This document shows positions 35,166 to 47,292 of a DNA stretch of 64,000 bases, piece after piece. A model generated the notes under the pieces. It was not told where the DNA came from, searched no databases, and was given only the letters and a program-made list of their open reading frames with translations. A program made the translations under genes and the position numbers. The stretch's first letter is position 1. The number at the start of each line of letters is the position of its first letter. Origin of the DNA: Tubulanus polymorphus (Eukaryota; Nemertea; Palaeonemertea; Tubulaniformes; Tubulanidae); NCBI RefSeq assembly GCF_964204645.1, contig NC_134029.1, forward strand, positions 5,899,001 to 5,963,000, read 5' to 3'.

Positions 35166-36849
35166 CACTAGGCCCATATCTTAGGGCCAACACCAAGTTA
35201 AGACTGCAGTTTAGCAATAAGATCATCTTGCTGTATGTACTCTGGTGTTACTTAGTCTAAAGATTAAGAGTCAGGCCTAGGTTCCGGGGTTAGGTGCTTG
35301 CTCCAACAAAAAAGGCCTACCATGGTTAGAAATGTAAGCCTACTAGGGCATTGGTTAACTTAAACCTGGTTAGGTCTGAGATATAGGCCTAACTTTTAGG
35401 GACACCTTAATGACAAGAAGGTCCCTCTCCTAAAAACCAAGACGAGGTTAGTTCCTGAACAAACCAGGGCCCAGGCGGTATGCCCGGGCCACCGGGGACC
35501 TGACACAAGGTTATTGGCCCGGGCGGCTATTTAACCTAGCAATAGCATCAGGTCCATGATGAATATAAAAAAAATCAACACCAATCACACATAAATCAAA
35601 GTTTGAAGCGATAGGGAGTTAAACGATGATCATAATTCAAATTCAAAAACAAAAGAACTCTTTTAGTCTTTGAGTTTGAACAAAAAATTTGATTGAATTG
35701 AATGAAAATTTGACAGTTAACTTACATTTTTACACGACAAGCAGAAGAAGCCGCGGATTCGGCTTTTAACGAACACCACAATTTCACATTATGTATGACA
35801 TAGTTCGATTGATAAGTGAAAGCAATCTTTGACCAGGTTAAAAATTGGTCAGTTTTATTATTTACCCTGCTGAATTGCAGGGGTAATGACTTATTCCAAG
35901 CTGGGAACGGAAGGTTCGAGGCGTTCAGGTTCGAATCCCATAATTTACATAATTTGTTAGATTGTTTGGGAGTATCCCACATGTATCCCATGTACTAGTA
36001 ATCATTTGAAATGGGTATTTCCATTCTAATTTATTTGATTACATAGGTATTTGGTGTTTCCATTCCAAATGGTCACACCTACAATGAAACCTGGGAATTT
36101 TTCTGATTATATAGCCAACAAAAGTATCATCTCTAGGTAGGCCCTACTATATCGAATTAATCTTAGGTAAAAGTGCAGATCCGCACCTCTTGATCGCGTA
36201 AACTTAATTTAATAATACGTATAACTTCTAATTCTTAAGAGATCCTGAGTTGTATCTCAGAGAATCTTCATCAGAACACAATCAATATGACCTATAATAT
36301 AGACAATCAACAGAATATTTGTAAATAAGTATTCATTTACTGTTCACAATTTTTAAAAGACTGAAGTCTTTCAAGCAGGGTAGATTTAGACGGCGCTGTA
36401 ACGGAGACATCCTGAATTGTATATCGATATTTTCGAAGCCACACGTAGTACAGGTGCCCGCAGAAGCGTTACCTAATAGTTTTGGTCGAGTTTCTTTCTT
36501 GATTGGTGTAAAAATCGACTTTTAAGCGGTCCATGGAACGTAAATCGAGACACGAGGGTTCGTGAAAATGATTCACGGGCCGGCCGTGAAAAGCAGTTAA
36601 TTTTATAGCAGGGCAGTGAAATGGGGGTGTTACTAAAAATGACTATGGGCTACTAAAACGAAGACCTATGCACTTCGGGTATTAGAACTATGCATGACTA
36701 TAAGAAGTCCGAAGATACTCGAAATCCTCACTTGGGGCGCTCTGTACCACCTCTGCCAGAAACGTAAATTGCCTGGTCGGTTTTCTCGGGTGCATAAAGT
36801 CTTCGTTTTTAGTAGTGCTTCGTTTTAGTAACACTGTTGCTTAACTAAA

Positions 36850-39400
36850 CGAATGACAAATTTCAAAATCAATCATATTTATTCTCATACAACAATTGTA
36901 CAAAATGCCAGGTTTGTGCTCGAGGAATTATAGTGTAAGCTCCTCAAACAAGGACTTTCAAAAACAACTAGTCCAACCACCATAGGCGTATAAACTAGAG
37001 AGTTTATACGCCCATGGTCCAACCATAGACTCTAAAACAGAAACGTCTATGGCCCACAACTATGGACTCTTAAACTGTGAGTCCATGGCTCCCGCACTAA
37101 AACCAGAGATAAACCTGGCCAAATACTCTGGAAAGCGTAGGATTAAGTAATCATAATCTGATTTACATTCTTACATCATTTTATTTTGACATATCATATT
37201 AACTTATAACATATAAGCTTATTTTCTCAAATTTTAATAGTAATTTTATTTCTAATACTATGCATGAAATTGTACTAACTAAAAACAAAGTTACATGTAA
37301 GGTATTTTTATTTAAGACTTTATCTACGATACATTTCCACTACAGCTGATTTATACAATTTGCATCAATAGGAAAATAACAAAAATACACAAAGAATTAT
37401 AAACTTTGATCCATAAAAAACCGAAAATTGGACTAGTCTAAGATTATGAATTTGACAATTCATGAGGTCAATATAACCGACATTTTGTTATATTTCATGA
37501 AATATGAATCTATCATGTCAACTTTTCAAATGACATCGATTGAGGACATCTCATTTATCGAGAAAAAACTCAACTTTATTCGATAGGACCTTAATAAATA
37601 AACGTTTTATGAACAATTGACATGAACATGTCATTTGATCTCCACAACAACAATTATACCTAAATGACAGGTATTCATGTACTGGAGGAAGTGCCTCAGT
37701 CATTTACAAAAACGTGACCTGTATTTTAAAAAGTCACCAACATAAAAACATTATAACCGGAGATAAAACCACAAATTCAATCTGGAAAGCTTAAGAACTT
37801 AACTAAACAGTCTTTTGATTTAATTTTCATTAACATTTTTTTACAAGATAGCTAGTTTTGCCACCTTTGCCTTGTCTTTAAGAGGTTTCAAGACATTATC
37901 AAATTGGTTATTTTCTCAAATGTTACATTTAATGCAAAGTATTTTTAAGGTATTCTCTTCTATGCATACAGCAAGAGTATATCAATATTGTTCAACTGCC
38001 AAGTGAATAGAGCTAGGGCAATTACTAATAACTAATGGCTTTGCTACAATTAAGTTAAGATTCAATAAATAACTTTTTGAGGTGCTTCTTGTGCAGATAT
38101 TTCAGAACCCATATAGACATTGTTAAACAATGGTTTTAGAGTCCATTGCTAGCATAATCTACTGATTAATACTGTTCATATATCCTCATTTATCAAGAGA
38201 CTGCTCCTCTATTTTGCTACTCTATTTTCCATAAGGGCCTTAATGAAAATAGAATTTTATGAACCAATGATGAACACCACAGTATGAATGACAAAACATG
38301 TATATCATTTTATTCTTTCACAACAATTATACCCCGCTAAATGAGTTATTTAAAAAACAGTTCAACATAAAACTTACAAATACACTCACTCTGGAAAGCA
38401 TAAGGTAAACTAATTACTCTTAGTTATTACAAGAAAACTAAAGACATTGCGAAAAATTTCCTCGTCTGAGAGATTTCTTTAATTATCAACTAGCTTATTT
38501 CACAAATGTTACATTTGAAACAAAGCAGGGTCTGATTTAAGCACTAGTCCAATTGCCCGGGACAAGTATATTTTCATTAGGGCATGTAGGTTATCACAAT
38601 CACTTGTCCACCAGGCTCGTGTAATTCTATATCTCAAAGCTTTTATCCCAATCGATGCAAGGGATGATTGTGTCTCAATCGGACTACTCATGTAGGGCAA
38701 GTTGATTTTTGAGGGGGCAAGTGATATTACATATGCTTGCCCCAAGGTCAACTGGCATTTGTTCCTTAGATCAAACCCTGCAAACTATGCAAACTCAATA
38801 TAAAGATCAGAAATTCTTCTTGTCCAGATATTACAGGCCCCACACAGATGCGGTTAAACTGATAATCAAAACAAAGCTAGGACAATTGACCAATTAGCAC
38901 TGTATCCTCGAGTTAGCCTATCAAGAAACTGCTCCTTCCATTCTATCAGTATTTTATGAACCACTGAAAAGCACCACAGTGGAATTGTTGCTAAGAAATT
39001 AACAACTTAACAGTTTCAACATGAATGATGAAAATGTACATGTTTCATTCACACAACAATTATATCTTATTAAACGAGGAATCATCATGCAAGTTCCTAA
39101 TTTCCAAACATGCATTATGTGTTACAATAACAGTCTCCAACATAGAGCATTAAAAATAGAGATGGAACATACAGATTCACTCTGGAATCTAAGTATCAAC
39201 TCATCATTACTTTCACTAGAAAACTAGAATTTTGCCTACTTTGCCCTGACTTAAAGATGTCCAAGCACCTTGGCATTAAATACTAAGTATTCTGATGTTT
39301 TTTTCTGGCAGCTCCAAAAACATCAACATAATCATACAATCGGAAACTAATCAATAACACCAATAACTTAAGTTTATAGCTGTTTTACATTCTTTCTTAA
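36850..39400. repeat. Degenerate tandem array, units about 0.7 kb
   Basis: Two anchors recur in the same order. CAACAATT-type words are near 36892, 37648, 38321 and 39051. TCTGGAAAGC/TCTGGAATC words are near 37127, 37781, 38389 and 39180. Other shared words (ATTTTATGAAC, TTTGCC) fall between them. The spacing of 0.6-0.8 kb suggests four old copies. I did not align them formally. Confidence 0.6.
36985..37012. repeat. Perfect 12-bp stem hairpin
   Basis: GGCGTATAAACT, loop AGAG, AGTTTATACGCC. Short imperfect inverted repeats of CTATGGACTCT/AGTCCATGG follow within 100 bases. Confidence 0.85.
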
Positions 39401-39939
39401 AAGTAAAATGTATGTACTAGATTTTAGACAGTAAGTCCCCCCCCCCCCCGTATAACAATAAACAGTCACAGCAGTGATTGAGCGCAGCTAGATCATAGGA
39501 CGGTCGATCTTTCATCACAGTTATTCAAAGTATTCTATCATATCAGTTATTTTCTTAAGTGTGTTCGATTTAGTTAAGGTTTATGGTTATTTGTTTTGTT
39601 CATTACAATAACTGAGTCCGATAGAATGCTTTGAATAACAACAGAAAAGATCTGGGGTTTTCGCTACACTTAGGGAAGGTTGTTCGATAAATGAATAACC
39701 TTGTTGATAAATATTTGAAAAAATGCCTTTTCATGTAAATAGAATATCAATTTGTTGTTTGTTTGTATTGTTGTTTATTATTTTTATCTATTTTTTAATA
39801 TTATCTATTTATGTATGTACTTGTATTTTGTATTATTTACTACTTATTTTTTATTGGGTTTTTTTATTTATTTTTTTATTAATTCATGTACTTGTAGTTT
39901 GTATTATGTATTATTCATACTACTCTATTTACAACTGCA

Positions 39940-40173
39940 GGCATTTTTTCACTGTAAAGTTTCTGGGCCCATTTTAGAAAAGCACTACCGATTCACTGCC
40001 ACTGCCACTCCTTATGATCATTATACACCCAATTTGAAGCTAAGTGATTATTCACGAGAGCCATCTTGTGATATGGATTTACCCATTACAATAAAAGAAG
40101 TTCAAACAGCTATAAACGATGTTAAAACGTTCAAAATTAGTCCTAGCTATAACTTTATGCCTTGTTATTCCTA
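39940..40173 (+). pseudogene. Possible reverse-transcriptase-linked fragment of a LINE
   Basis: The frame contains DLPITIKEVQTAINDVKTFK, resembling the segment just before the fingers of many non-LTR reverse transcriptases (ITxxEVxxAIxxLKxGKSPG). The KSPG part reads FKISPS, and the frame stops about 20 residues later. The rest of the frame upstream is low-complexity hydrophobic sequence and I do not trust it. Confidence 0.25.
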
Positions 40174-40779
40174 GCTTTACCTCTCATATGTAAATAATCG
40201 TCTCCTTTCAAATAAAGCTTTTGATTTCAAATACGTAGCTATGATCATCAAACAGATTGATGGAGGCTCAAAGTTAAAACTCGATGTGAAAGTCGACATA
40301 TGCGATTCAATTGTGAAATCAGTTACATGGGCCTTCGAAAATATATATCCATCAAATTAATACATCTACAATTCAGCAAATACTTAATATTTGTACATCA
40401 ACACTGGCCTAACGTTATGTTCTATGTTTCCTAACTATATGATACCTCCACGGACAAATAGTCATAGTTGACTATGTTTAAACAATGGTAAGGTTTAAAG
40501 ATTAAACTCACAATATCATGTTGAAACTATATCTCAGTTTAGGAGTTAACTCAACAGACCTGCGAGCCCAAACAAGGCGCTCGACGCGACCATTTACCCC
40601 TAGTGACTAACCTAACTTGACTTCTCTATCAACCAAGGATCGAATACCAATATCGTGAATTAATGGAGCTTAGCTTTTATTAGACTCTCACATTGCATTA
40701 AACATTATAAAATAATATCCTTTAAGACACTATATCAGACTGGTTTGAAAAAGGGTGATAAGTAAAAAAATCAATACTT

Positions 40780-41040
40780 TACGACAGAAATCCGCTATTG
40801 TCTTTGCCGCTCCTGGATCTCAGTGTTTATAAGATGCGCTATTGTTTATGCTGCTCTTAATAAGATACACTATTGTGTTTGCTGCTTTTAAAACAGTGCT
40901 TATCCTGAATCAGTGTTTATGAGATAATCCATTAGCTTTGTCGCTCGAATCAGTGTTTATAAGTACTATAGTACCTGCTGCTCCTGATAACATATTTTAT
41001 AGAAATCAACCACCGTTTGTAGAAGAATCAATCGTTGAGT
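40780..41040. repeat. Degenerate short repeats with CAGTGTTTATAAG
   Basis: CAGTGTTTATAAGAT/CAGTGTTTATGAGAT/CAGTGTTTATAAGTA recur about every 60 bases, alternating with TTGTxTTTGCTGCTC. They adjoin the 240-bp satellite. Confidence 0.55.
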
Positions 41041-43040
41041 GATAAATCTGTTACTGGCTCCTCAACTTCTAATCTGGGCTTCTGCAGTTTTCATCAGCAA
41101 ATGGGTCAATCAGTATTCATCTACTTGTAGATTTTCTGTTGAGTAGTTGATCTCAAGCTGGGTTTTTCTCATAGTTGATATTTAGCTGCAATAATTAAAA
41201 GAAGACATCCTGTAATGACCAAATATTTCAATAAGAATTAATCGTAATAATTTCATGTATATCAAGTTACCTTTTATGATTGCTTGGTTCGTTATTGTGT
41301 GGATCATCTAAAGTTGGTGGGTTAATGAGTTCGATTCTTTTGGCCTCATCTGTGCGTAATTAAAAGAATAATCATAATTAAAAGAAGGCATCCTGTAATG
41401 ACCAAATATTTCAATAAGAATTAATCGTAATAATTTCATGTATATCAAGTTACCTTTTATGATTGCTGGTTTCATTATCGGCGATTATCTTATTAGTTGA
41501 TTGGTTAATGAGTTCGATCCTAGTTGGCTGTGCGCCGTACAAGTTAGTCGATTTTTGACGAGTAGTTGTTCTCAAACTGGGTTTTTTCGCATAGTTGAAA
41601 TTTAGCTGCAATGATTAGAAGAAGATATTCTGTAATGAATAACGTAATAACTTCATGTATATCAAGTTACCTTTTATGATTGCTTGGTTCGTTATCGGTG
41701 TGGATCATCTAAAGTTGGTGGGTTAATGAGTTTGATTCTGTTGGCCTCGTGCGCTGTTCAAGTTGGTCGATTTTGGACGAGTAGTTGATCTCAAGCTGGG
41801 TTTTTTCGCATAGTTGAAATTTAGCTGCAATGATTAAAAGAAGATATCCTGTAATGACCAAATATTTCAAAAAGAATTAATCGTAATAATTTCATGTATA
41901 TCAAGTTACCTTTTATGATTGCTTGGTTCGTTATCGGTGTGGATCATCTAAAGTTGGTGGGTTATTGAATTTGATTCTGTTGGCCCAATCTGTGCGCTGT
42001 TCAAGTTGGTCGATTTTGGACGAGTAGTTGATCTCAAGCTGGGTTTCTTCTTATAGTTGAAATTTAGCTGCAATAATTAAAAGAAGATATCCTGTAATGA
42101 CCAAATATTTCAATAAGAATTAATCGTAATAATTTCATGTATATCAAGTTACCTTTTATGATTGCTGGTTTTAGTATCGGCGATTATCTTATTAGTTGAT
42201 TGGTTAATGAGTTTGATCCTAGTTGGCTGTGCGCCTTTCAAGTTAGTCGATTTTTGACGAGTAGTTGTTCTCAAACTGGGTTTTTTCGCATAGTTGAAAT
42301 TTAGCTGCAATGATTAGAAGTAGATATTCTGTAATGAACAAATATTTCAATAAGAAATAATCGTAATAATTTCATGTATATCAAGTTACCTTTTATGATT
42401 GCTTGGTTCCTTATCGGTGTGGATCAACTAAAGTTGATGGGTTAATGAGTTTGATTCTGTTGGCCTCGCGCGGTGTTCAAGTTGGTCGATTTTGGAAAAG
42501 TAGTTGATCTCAAGCTGGGTTTCTTCTTATAGTTGAAATTTAGCTGCAATGATTAAAAGAAGATATCCTGTAATGACCAAATATTTCAAAAAGAATTAAT
42601 CGTAATAATTTCATGTATATCAAGTTACCTTTTATGATTGCTTGGTTCGTTATCGGTGTGGATCATCTAAAGTTGGTGGGTTAATGAGTTCGATTCTGTT
42701 GGCCCCATCTGTGCGCTTTCAAGTTGGTCGATTTTGGACGAGTAGTTGATCTCAAGCTGGGTTTCTTCTTATAGTTGAAATTTAGCTGCAATAATTAAAA
42801 GAAGGCATCCTGTAATGACCAAATATTTCAATAAGAATTAATCGTAATAATTTCATGTATATCAAGTTACCTTTTATGATTGCTGGTTTCATTATCGGCG
42901 ATTATCTTATTAGTTGATTGGTTAATGAGTTCGATCCTAGTTGGCTGTGCGCCGTACAAGTTAGTCGATTTTTGACGAGTAGTTGTTCTCAAACTGGGTT
43001 TTTTCGCATAGTTGAAATTTAGCTGCAATGATTAAAAGAT
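41040..43040. repeat. Satellite array, ~240-bp units in A-A-B order
   Basis: ATCAAGTTACCTTTTATGAT occurs at about 41261, 41444, 41661, 41900, 42143, 42380, 42619 and 42861, so the array has about eight units with a period near 240 bases and two shorter first units. Type A continues TTGGTTCGTTATCGGTG, type B continues GGTTTCATTATCGGCG. B units begin at 41444, 42143 and 42861, with two A units between each pair. The whole therefore repeats as a trimer of about 700-718 bases. No open frame runs through it. Confidence 0.85.
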
Positions 43041-43583
43041 GATCAGTGAGGTCCCCTAAGTTGGTTGTCTAATTTTACATTTCTTTGCTCTTTTTTCGTG
43101 TAAATAGTCCGAAAGTTTACAAGGTTTAAGATAATTTCGTCTAATTTTTACATTTCTTTGGTCTTTTTTTTCATGTAAATAGTCCGAAAGTTTACAAGGT
43201 CGTAATTTTGTCTAATTTCAAATTTTTTTGTAGTTTAAGTTTTTTTTAAATCGGAAATCGAAGTACAGATATAGTTGTGTGATCGGCGGTCGATTTCACA
43301 TAAATTTCTTTTTCTTTAAATCCGAGCACATAATTGGGAAATTTGGTTCCGGTTCATTCAATTAATCTTCCAACCAGTCTGAACCGGTAAGCGACTGATT
43401 GGGGTCAATTAAGTTGACTGCCTATTTCAATACATCGAGATTTGGAATATCTATATTACAAGGTTGAAGATCATTTTGTACATTTTATGACTAGTTGATT
43501 AGTAGTATAGCTGAAAAAAGAAGAGCAGAGTCTTGTGAGCAGAAAATCCTTTCAAATATCACTGATAATAATTAAGGTGTCAA

Positions 43584-43587
<4 letters not shown>

Positions 43588-43640
<53 letters not shown>

Positions 43641-43672
43641 ATATATATATACACATATATATATATATATAT
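43588..43672. repeat. (TA)n microsatellite with ACAC/GTGT palindrome
   Basis: A long TA run is interrupted by TGTGTATATATATATACACA, which is self-complementary. It may form a cruciform or be prone to length change. Confidence 0.95.
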
Positions 43673-43699
43673 AAGATCAGCAATGTGGACCGGTAAGTA

Positions 43700-46000
43700 G
43701 ATTATGAGTAGATTATGATAATAGTCAATTATTAAACAATATCTATATGAAATTCAACTCATATCGTAATTCATCTATATTCTAGATATCTAAGCAACGG
43801 TTGATTATTATAGTTTAACAACAATTCCACTAAAGCATCTCTAGTCATCTCTAGGAATACCAGAGTTACAACAAATTTAGTAATGCATAATCAATCTTAT
43901 CAAATTGTTTTTGTACTGATTCCCAATATACATTTCGATTGTCAGCTAAACCATTTTCGCATTATCAAATTAACTTCATCGTCAATTAATAAACTTTAAG
44001 AGATATGTTTTCTACCCACAGAAGGCGACACCTGTGCCCATGAATGTTATTCTAATCCATTCCAGTAATTCTAAATATTGCTCCTAATATATATCTTGTA
44101 ATTATGATAATATAACAAACTGTGCGTTGCCAGCATTGAGCACACTGATCCTGGTCAACATGGTTCTACAGATTTAAGAAACCTTGAATCATTCAAACGC
44201 CTTGACAAATCCAGAATTCTGCAAAGCCTAAAAAGATTCAATAAATCCCACGTCTAAGAGACAGAGCGTGAACACACCCTGTTTTCTTTAGATATCAACC
44301 AATTAGATTATACAGTTTTCTTATCAACCCCTACGGTTTAGATTTGAGCACTTTTACCTTATATGAAGATGCTGAATCACTCAATTTATTTCCTAGCTAT
44401 AATTAAAATTGTCTCTGACAATATTTTATACGGGGCTTGATATTTCTACACGACAAGAATTTCAGATCTGGTTTTGATTGATCACTATTTCAAAATGCTT
44501 ATTTTGCATCAGAGCTTTTGATATCTAGTTTGACGAATACAGAATTCCCCAAAACCTAACTGATTCAACAGATCCCACACACATGTCGCCCAGTTATGAC
44601 GCAGGTGACATTGCACGTTACAGTCGTCTCATCCACTGCACTATCTTTTAAATACTTTTCACTTATATTCATTACATTGAATTAATTTTAATTAATCTTC
44701 TAGATATCTAAGCGATCCGTTTATTAGTAATCATACTAGCTACATTTTAATAGTCAGTTGAACATGGAGCCTGAAAATCTACATGAGTACAATTTCAGAT
44801 GTGGTGAATTCATCACTCTTTAGAATTCATCAGAAATTAAGATAAAAGCACAATTAAGTGGTAAATAAGAAATTCCCTTAAAGCCGAATTGCTATATAAT
44901 CTTTATTTCCCTTTTATAGTAGTACACTGTGTGTAAGGACCGAAAGACCTTGTTATGACCGGACCTCCCTGGTGCGGTGCAAGACATGATGCTAGAAAAT
45001 AGTTTGAAGGAGAGGGGTTAGTAAAAGAGAGCTATTAGCAAGAGGACCATAAGCACTGCAGTTGGAGATGGAAATACTGATCAGTCGATGAGACTGATTC
45101 AGATGTGCTCATACATATATCAGCTATATTTAAATTTTCAGTTTTACGACATTTATATTATGGACCTGTATTACATACCGTATAAATAGTTTTTGATCTT
45201 AGAAATATTGAATCCATCTTAATTGTGGATTTAAGCCATTGGTTAATGAGCAATTTTTCCTAGCTATATATGATAATTGTCAGTCAAACAATAATCAAAG
45301 CACAAAACAAGGCACAGAGTATGGCTTTCGGGAATGATTTGAACCAATTGAAGCTTTGTTTTATTCTAGATTTGTCAAAGTGCTGAGACCTAATCAGAGT
45401 TTCAAAAAGACCCACAGTCCATAGTTTTCCCCATATATATTACACCAGATCTCGATCTAGTGTCCACAGCCCTAGACACTATTTTATACATCTTTCCCCC
45501 AGAAATTCATCAATGCAATGGGTAAAGCACCATATAATATATACTGTGAAGTGCCTGAATGTTTATAAGTGACATATAAATGACATATGTATCAATATAT
45601 TATTTGTAAAAAAATCTATTTACTGACGATAAAGTTTAATTGATATATAGGCCTATCTTTACACGTAAAGCCAGCCTTAATGTATATGGGGCCCTAAAAT
45701 ATCTACACCAGAAGAATTTTTCATCAAACATTATACGATATTGAATGATTGCTAATATCTAAGCAATTGGTTAATTAGTAAATTGTCTTATCTATATAAT
45801 CAGTTAAACAATAGTCATATGAGGCCTGAAATATCTACGGTACATTCGAAAAATTTCAAATGTCACATAAGATATTGAATTTACCTTAATTGTACATACT
45901 TACAAAATCTTTTAATCAATAACTGACCAATCTACATTTTAATTATCAGACCAAAAAATATTTAAGGGACCTCACTCCTAAGTCCTAAGGGACATTGCCT
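43700..46000. repeat. Worn repeat field
   Basis: Similar phrases recur at irregular spacing: GATATCTAAGC near 43788, 44702 and 45768 (with TTA...ATTAGTA after it), CCTAGCTATA near 44391, 45260 and 46000, and GGCCTGAAATATCTAC-like words near 44430, 44767, 45689 and 45820. This looks like an old tandem or duplicated array that has diverged. No coding signal. Confidence 0.45.
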
Positions 46001-46479
46001 AGCTATATTTCAATTTACTACCGGCCACAGAGCTTCAATAAAGGAGTGCGGAGATGGTGAGCTTGACCAGCGTCTCTATCCTCTCCAGTGCCTATGCATT
46101 CTACCCCAGATATGAAAAATCAACTTAGCTTTATGTATGTATGCATTCCTGTTGCCATGCAGGATGAGGTCAAGACTGCCAGGTTCGGTTGCGGCAGGTC
46201 TTTGGTGGTACTTCAAGGTGGAGTCTTTTGTGGGCACTTCTGGTGGGCAGATTTAAGATGGGCCTTTCCGGATTAACCTGAAATGAGTAAAAGAACAATA
46301 TTCTGTAGTTACATAATCCTTTCCGTATCACTCATCGTAATTTACATGTGAATCAACTTAACTGTCAATATTGCTGAATTTAGTGTTCTTTTTTCGGCAT
46401 CGTCTTCGTTGTAGTCACCTTCAGCATCAACTTCTTCATCTCGGGAGTCCTGAAATGAAAAAAAAGAGAAAAGCGATGA

Positions 46480-47292
46480 AAACCTGGTACGGAACAAAAC
46501 TAATGTCCGAAAGCTTTTCAGCTCTCCGTTGCCGGTCACATGCCGAGAACACCAGACAAAGAGCCAGCCAGAAATATACTGCCCTCTACACACCCTCACA
46601 CAGAACGTGAAAACCAATATGACGACGCCTTACTTTCACCATTTACCGACAGGGTGTGCCGGGTGACGACAGTAACTGACAAACCTATCAAATTACCCAA
46701 GCCAAAAATAGGGCAGCGCAACTGGATTGCCCACACTAGCACTCAAAGGAAGACAAGACTTAGCCCTGCCCGAAGCAACCCACGCGGAATCAATGAATAC
46801 TAACACTCAAAGGAAGACAGGAAAATTAATCCCTGCCCGAAGCAATCCCTTAAAAGGAATCAATGAATGCTAGCACGTAAGCGATCCCGCAGTGAATTAA
46901 TGAATCCTAGCACGCAAAGGAAGACAGGGAAATTAATCCCTGCCCGAAGCAATCCCTTAAAAGGAATCAATGAATGCTAGAACGCAAAGGAAGACAAGAC
47001 TAAATCTTTGCCCGAAGCTATTCCTGAAAAGGAATCAATGAATACTAGTAGACAGTCAGGCTTTACCACTCCACTTTTAACCCGTGCAATCCGACTGATT
47101 TGCCCGTCATTGACGTCACCAAGCACACTCTGTTGATACGTGGGGAGAGTGAGGCCTCGTCATCCTGGTTTTCGTGTTCCGTATAAGGGCGTGTAGAGGG
47201 CAGCCATTTCCTGACCAACTCTTTGTCTGATATCCTCGACACGTGACCGGCGAAGGAGAGCCGACGCTTTCAGACATTAGTTTTGTCCCAGC
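46480..47292. mobile_element. Foldback structure enclosing ~70-bp tandem repeats
   Basis: About 140 bases at 46480-46616 (ACAAAACTAATGTCCGAAAGC... GCCGGTCACATG... CTGCCCTCTACAC) recur in inverse orientation at 47153-47292 with moderate identity. Between the arms, at 46736-47050, AAAGGAAGACAGGAAAATTA... GGAATCAATGAATGCTAGC repeats about five times. It is non-coding, and the arms may be ends of a foldback transposon. Confidence 0.6.

Noticed and set aside
35860-35960. GGTTCGAATCCC, a tRNA T-arm-like sequence
   Set aside because: I could not find a matching D arm, anticodon arm and acceptor stem around it. Similar isolated B-box-like words near 13110 and 16830 fail the same way.
39723-39977. 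Hydrophobic 84-codon frame resembling a membrane protein
   Set aside because: It is the translation of T-rich low-complexity DNA (Phe/Ile/Leu/Tyr runs); no family signal.
41040-43040. Satellite considered as a CRISPR-like array
   Set aside because: The units are ~240 bp, diverged and without unique spacers, and the DNA is clearly animal nuclear sequence.
46342-46617. Minus-strand acidic frame (DSRDEEVDAEGDYNEDDAEK) after a CAG acceptor-like site
   Set aside because: It could be an exon, but I find no partner exon in phase on either side and part of the frame lies in the foldback arm.
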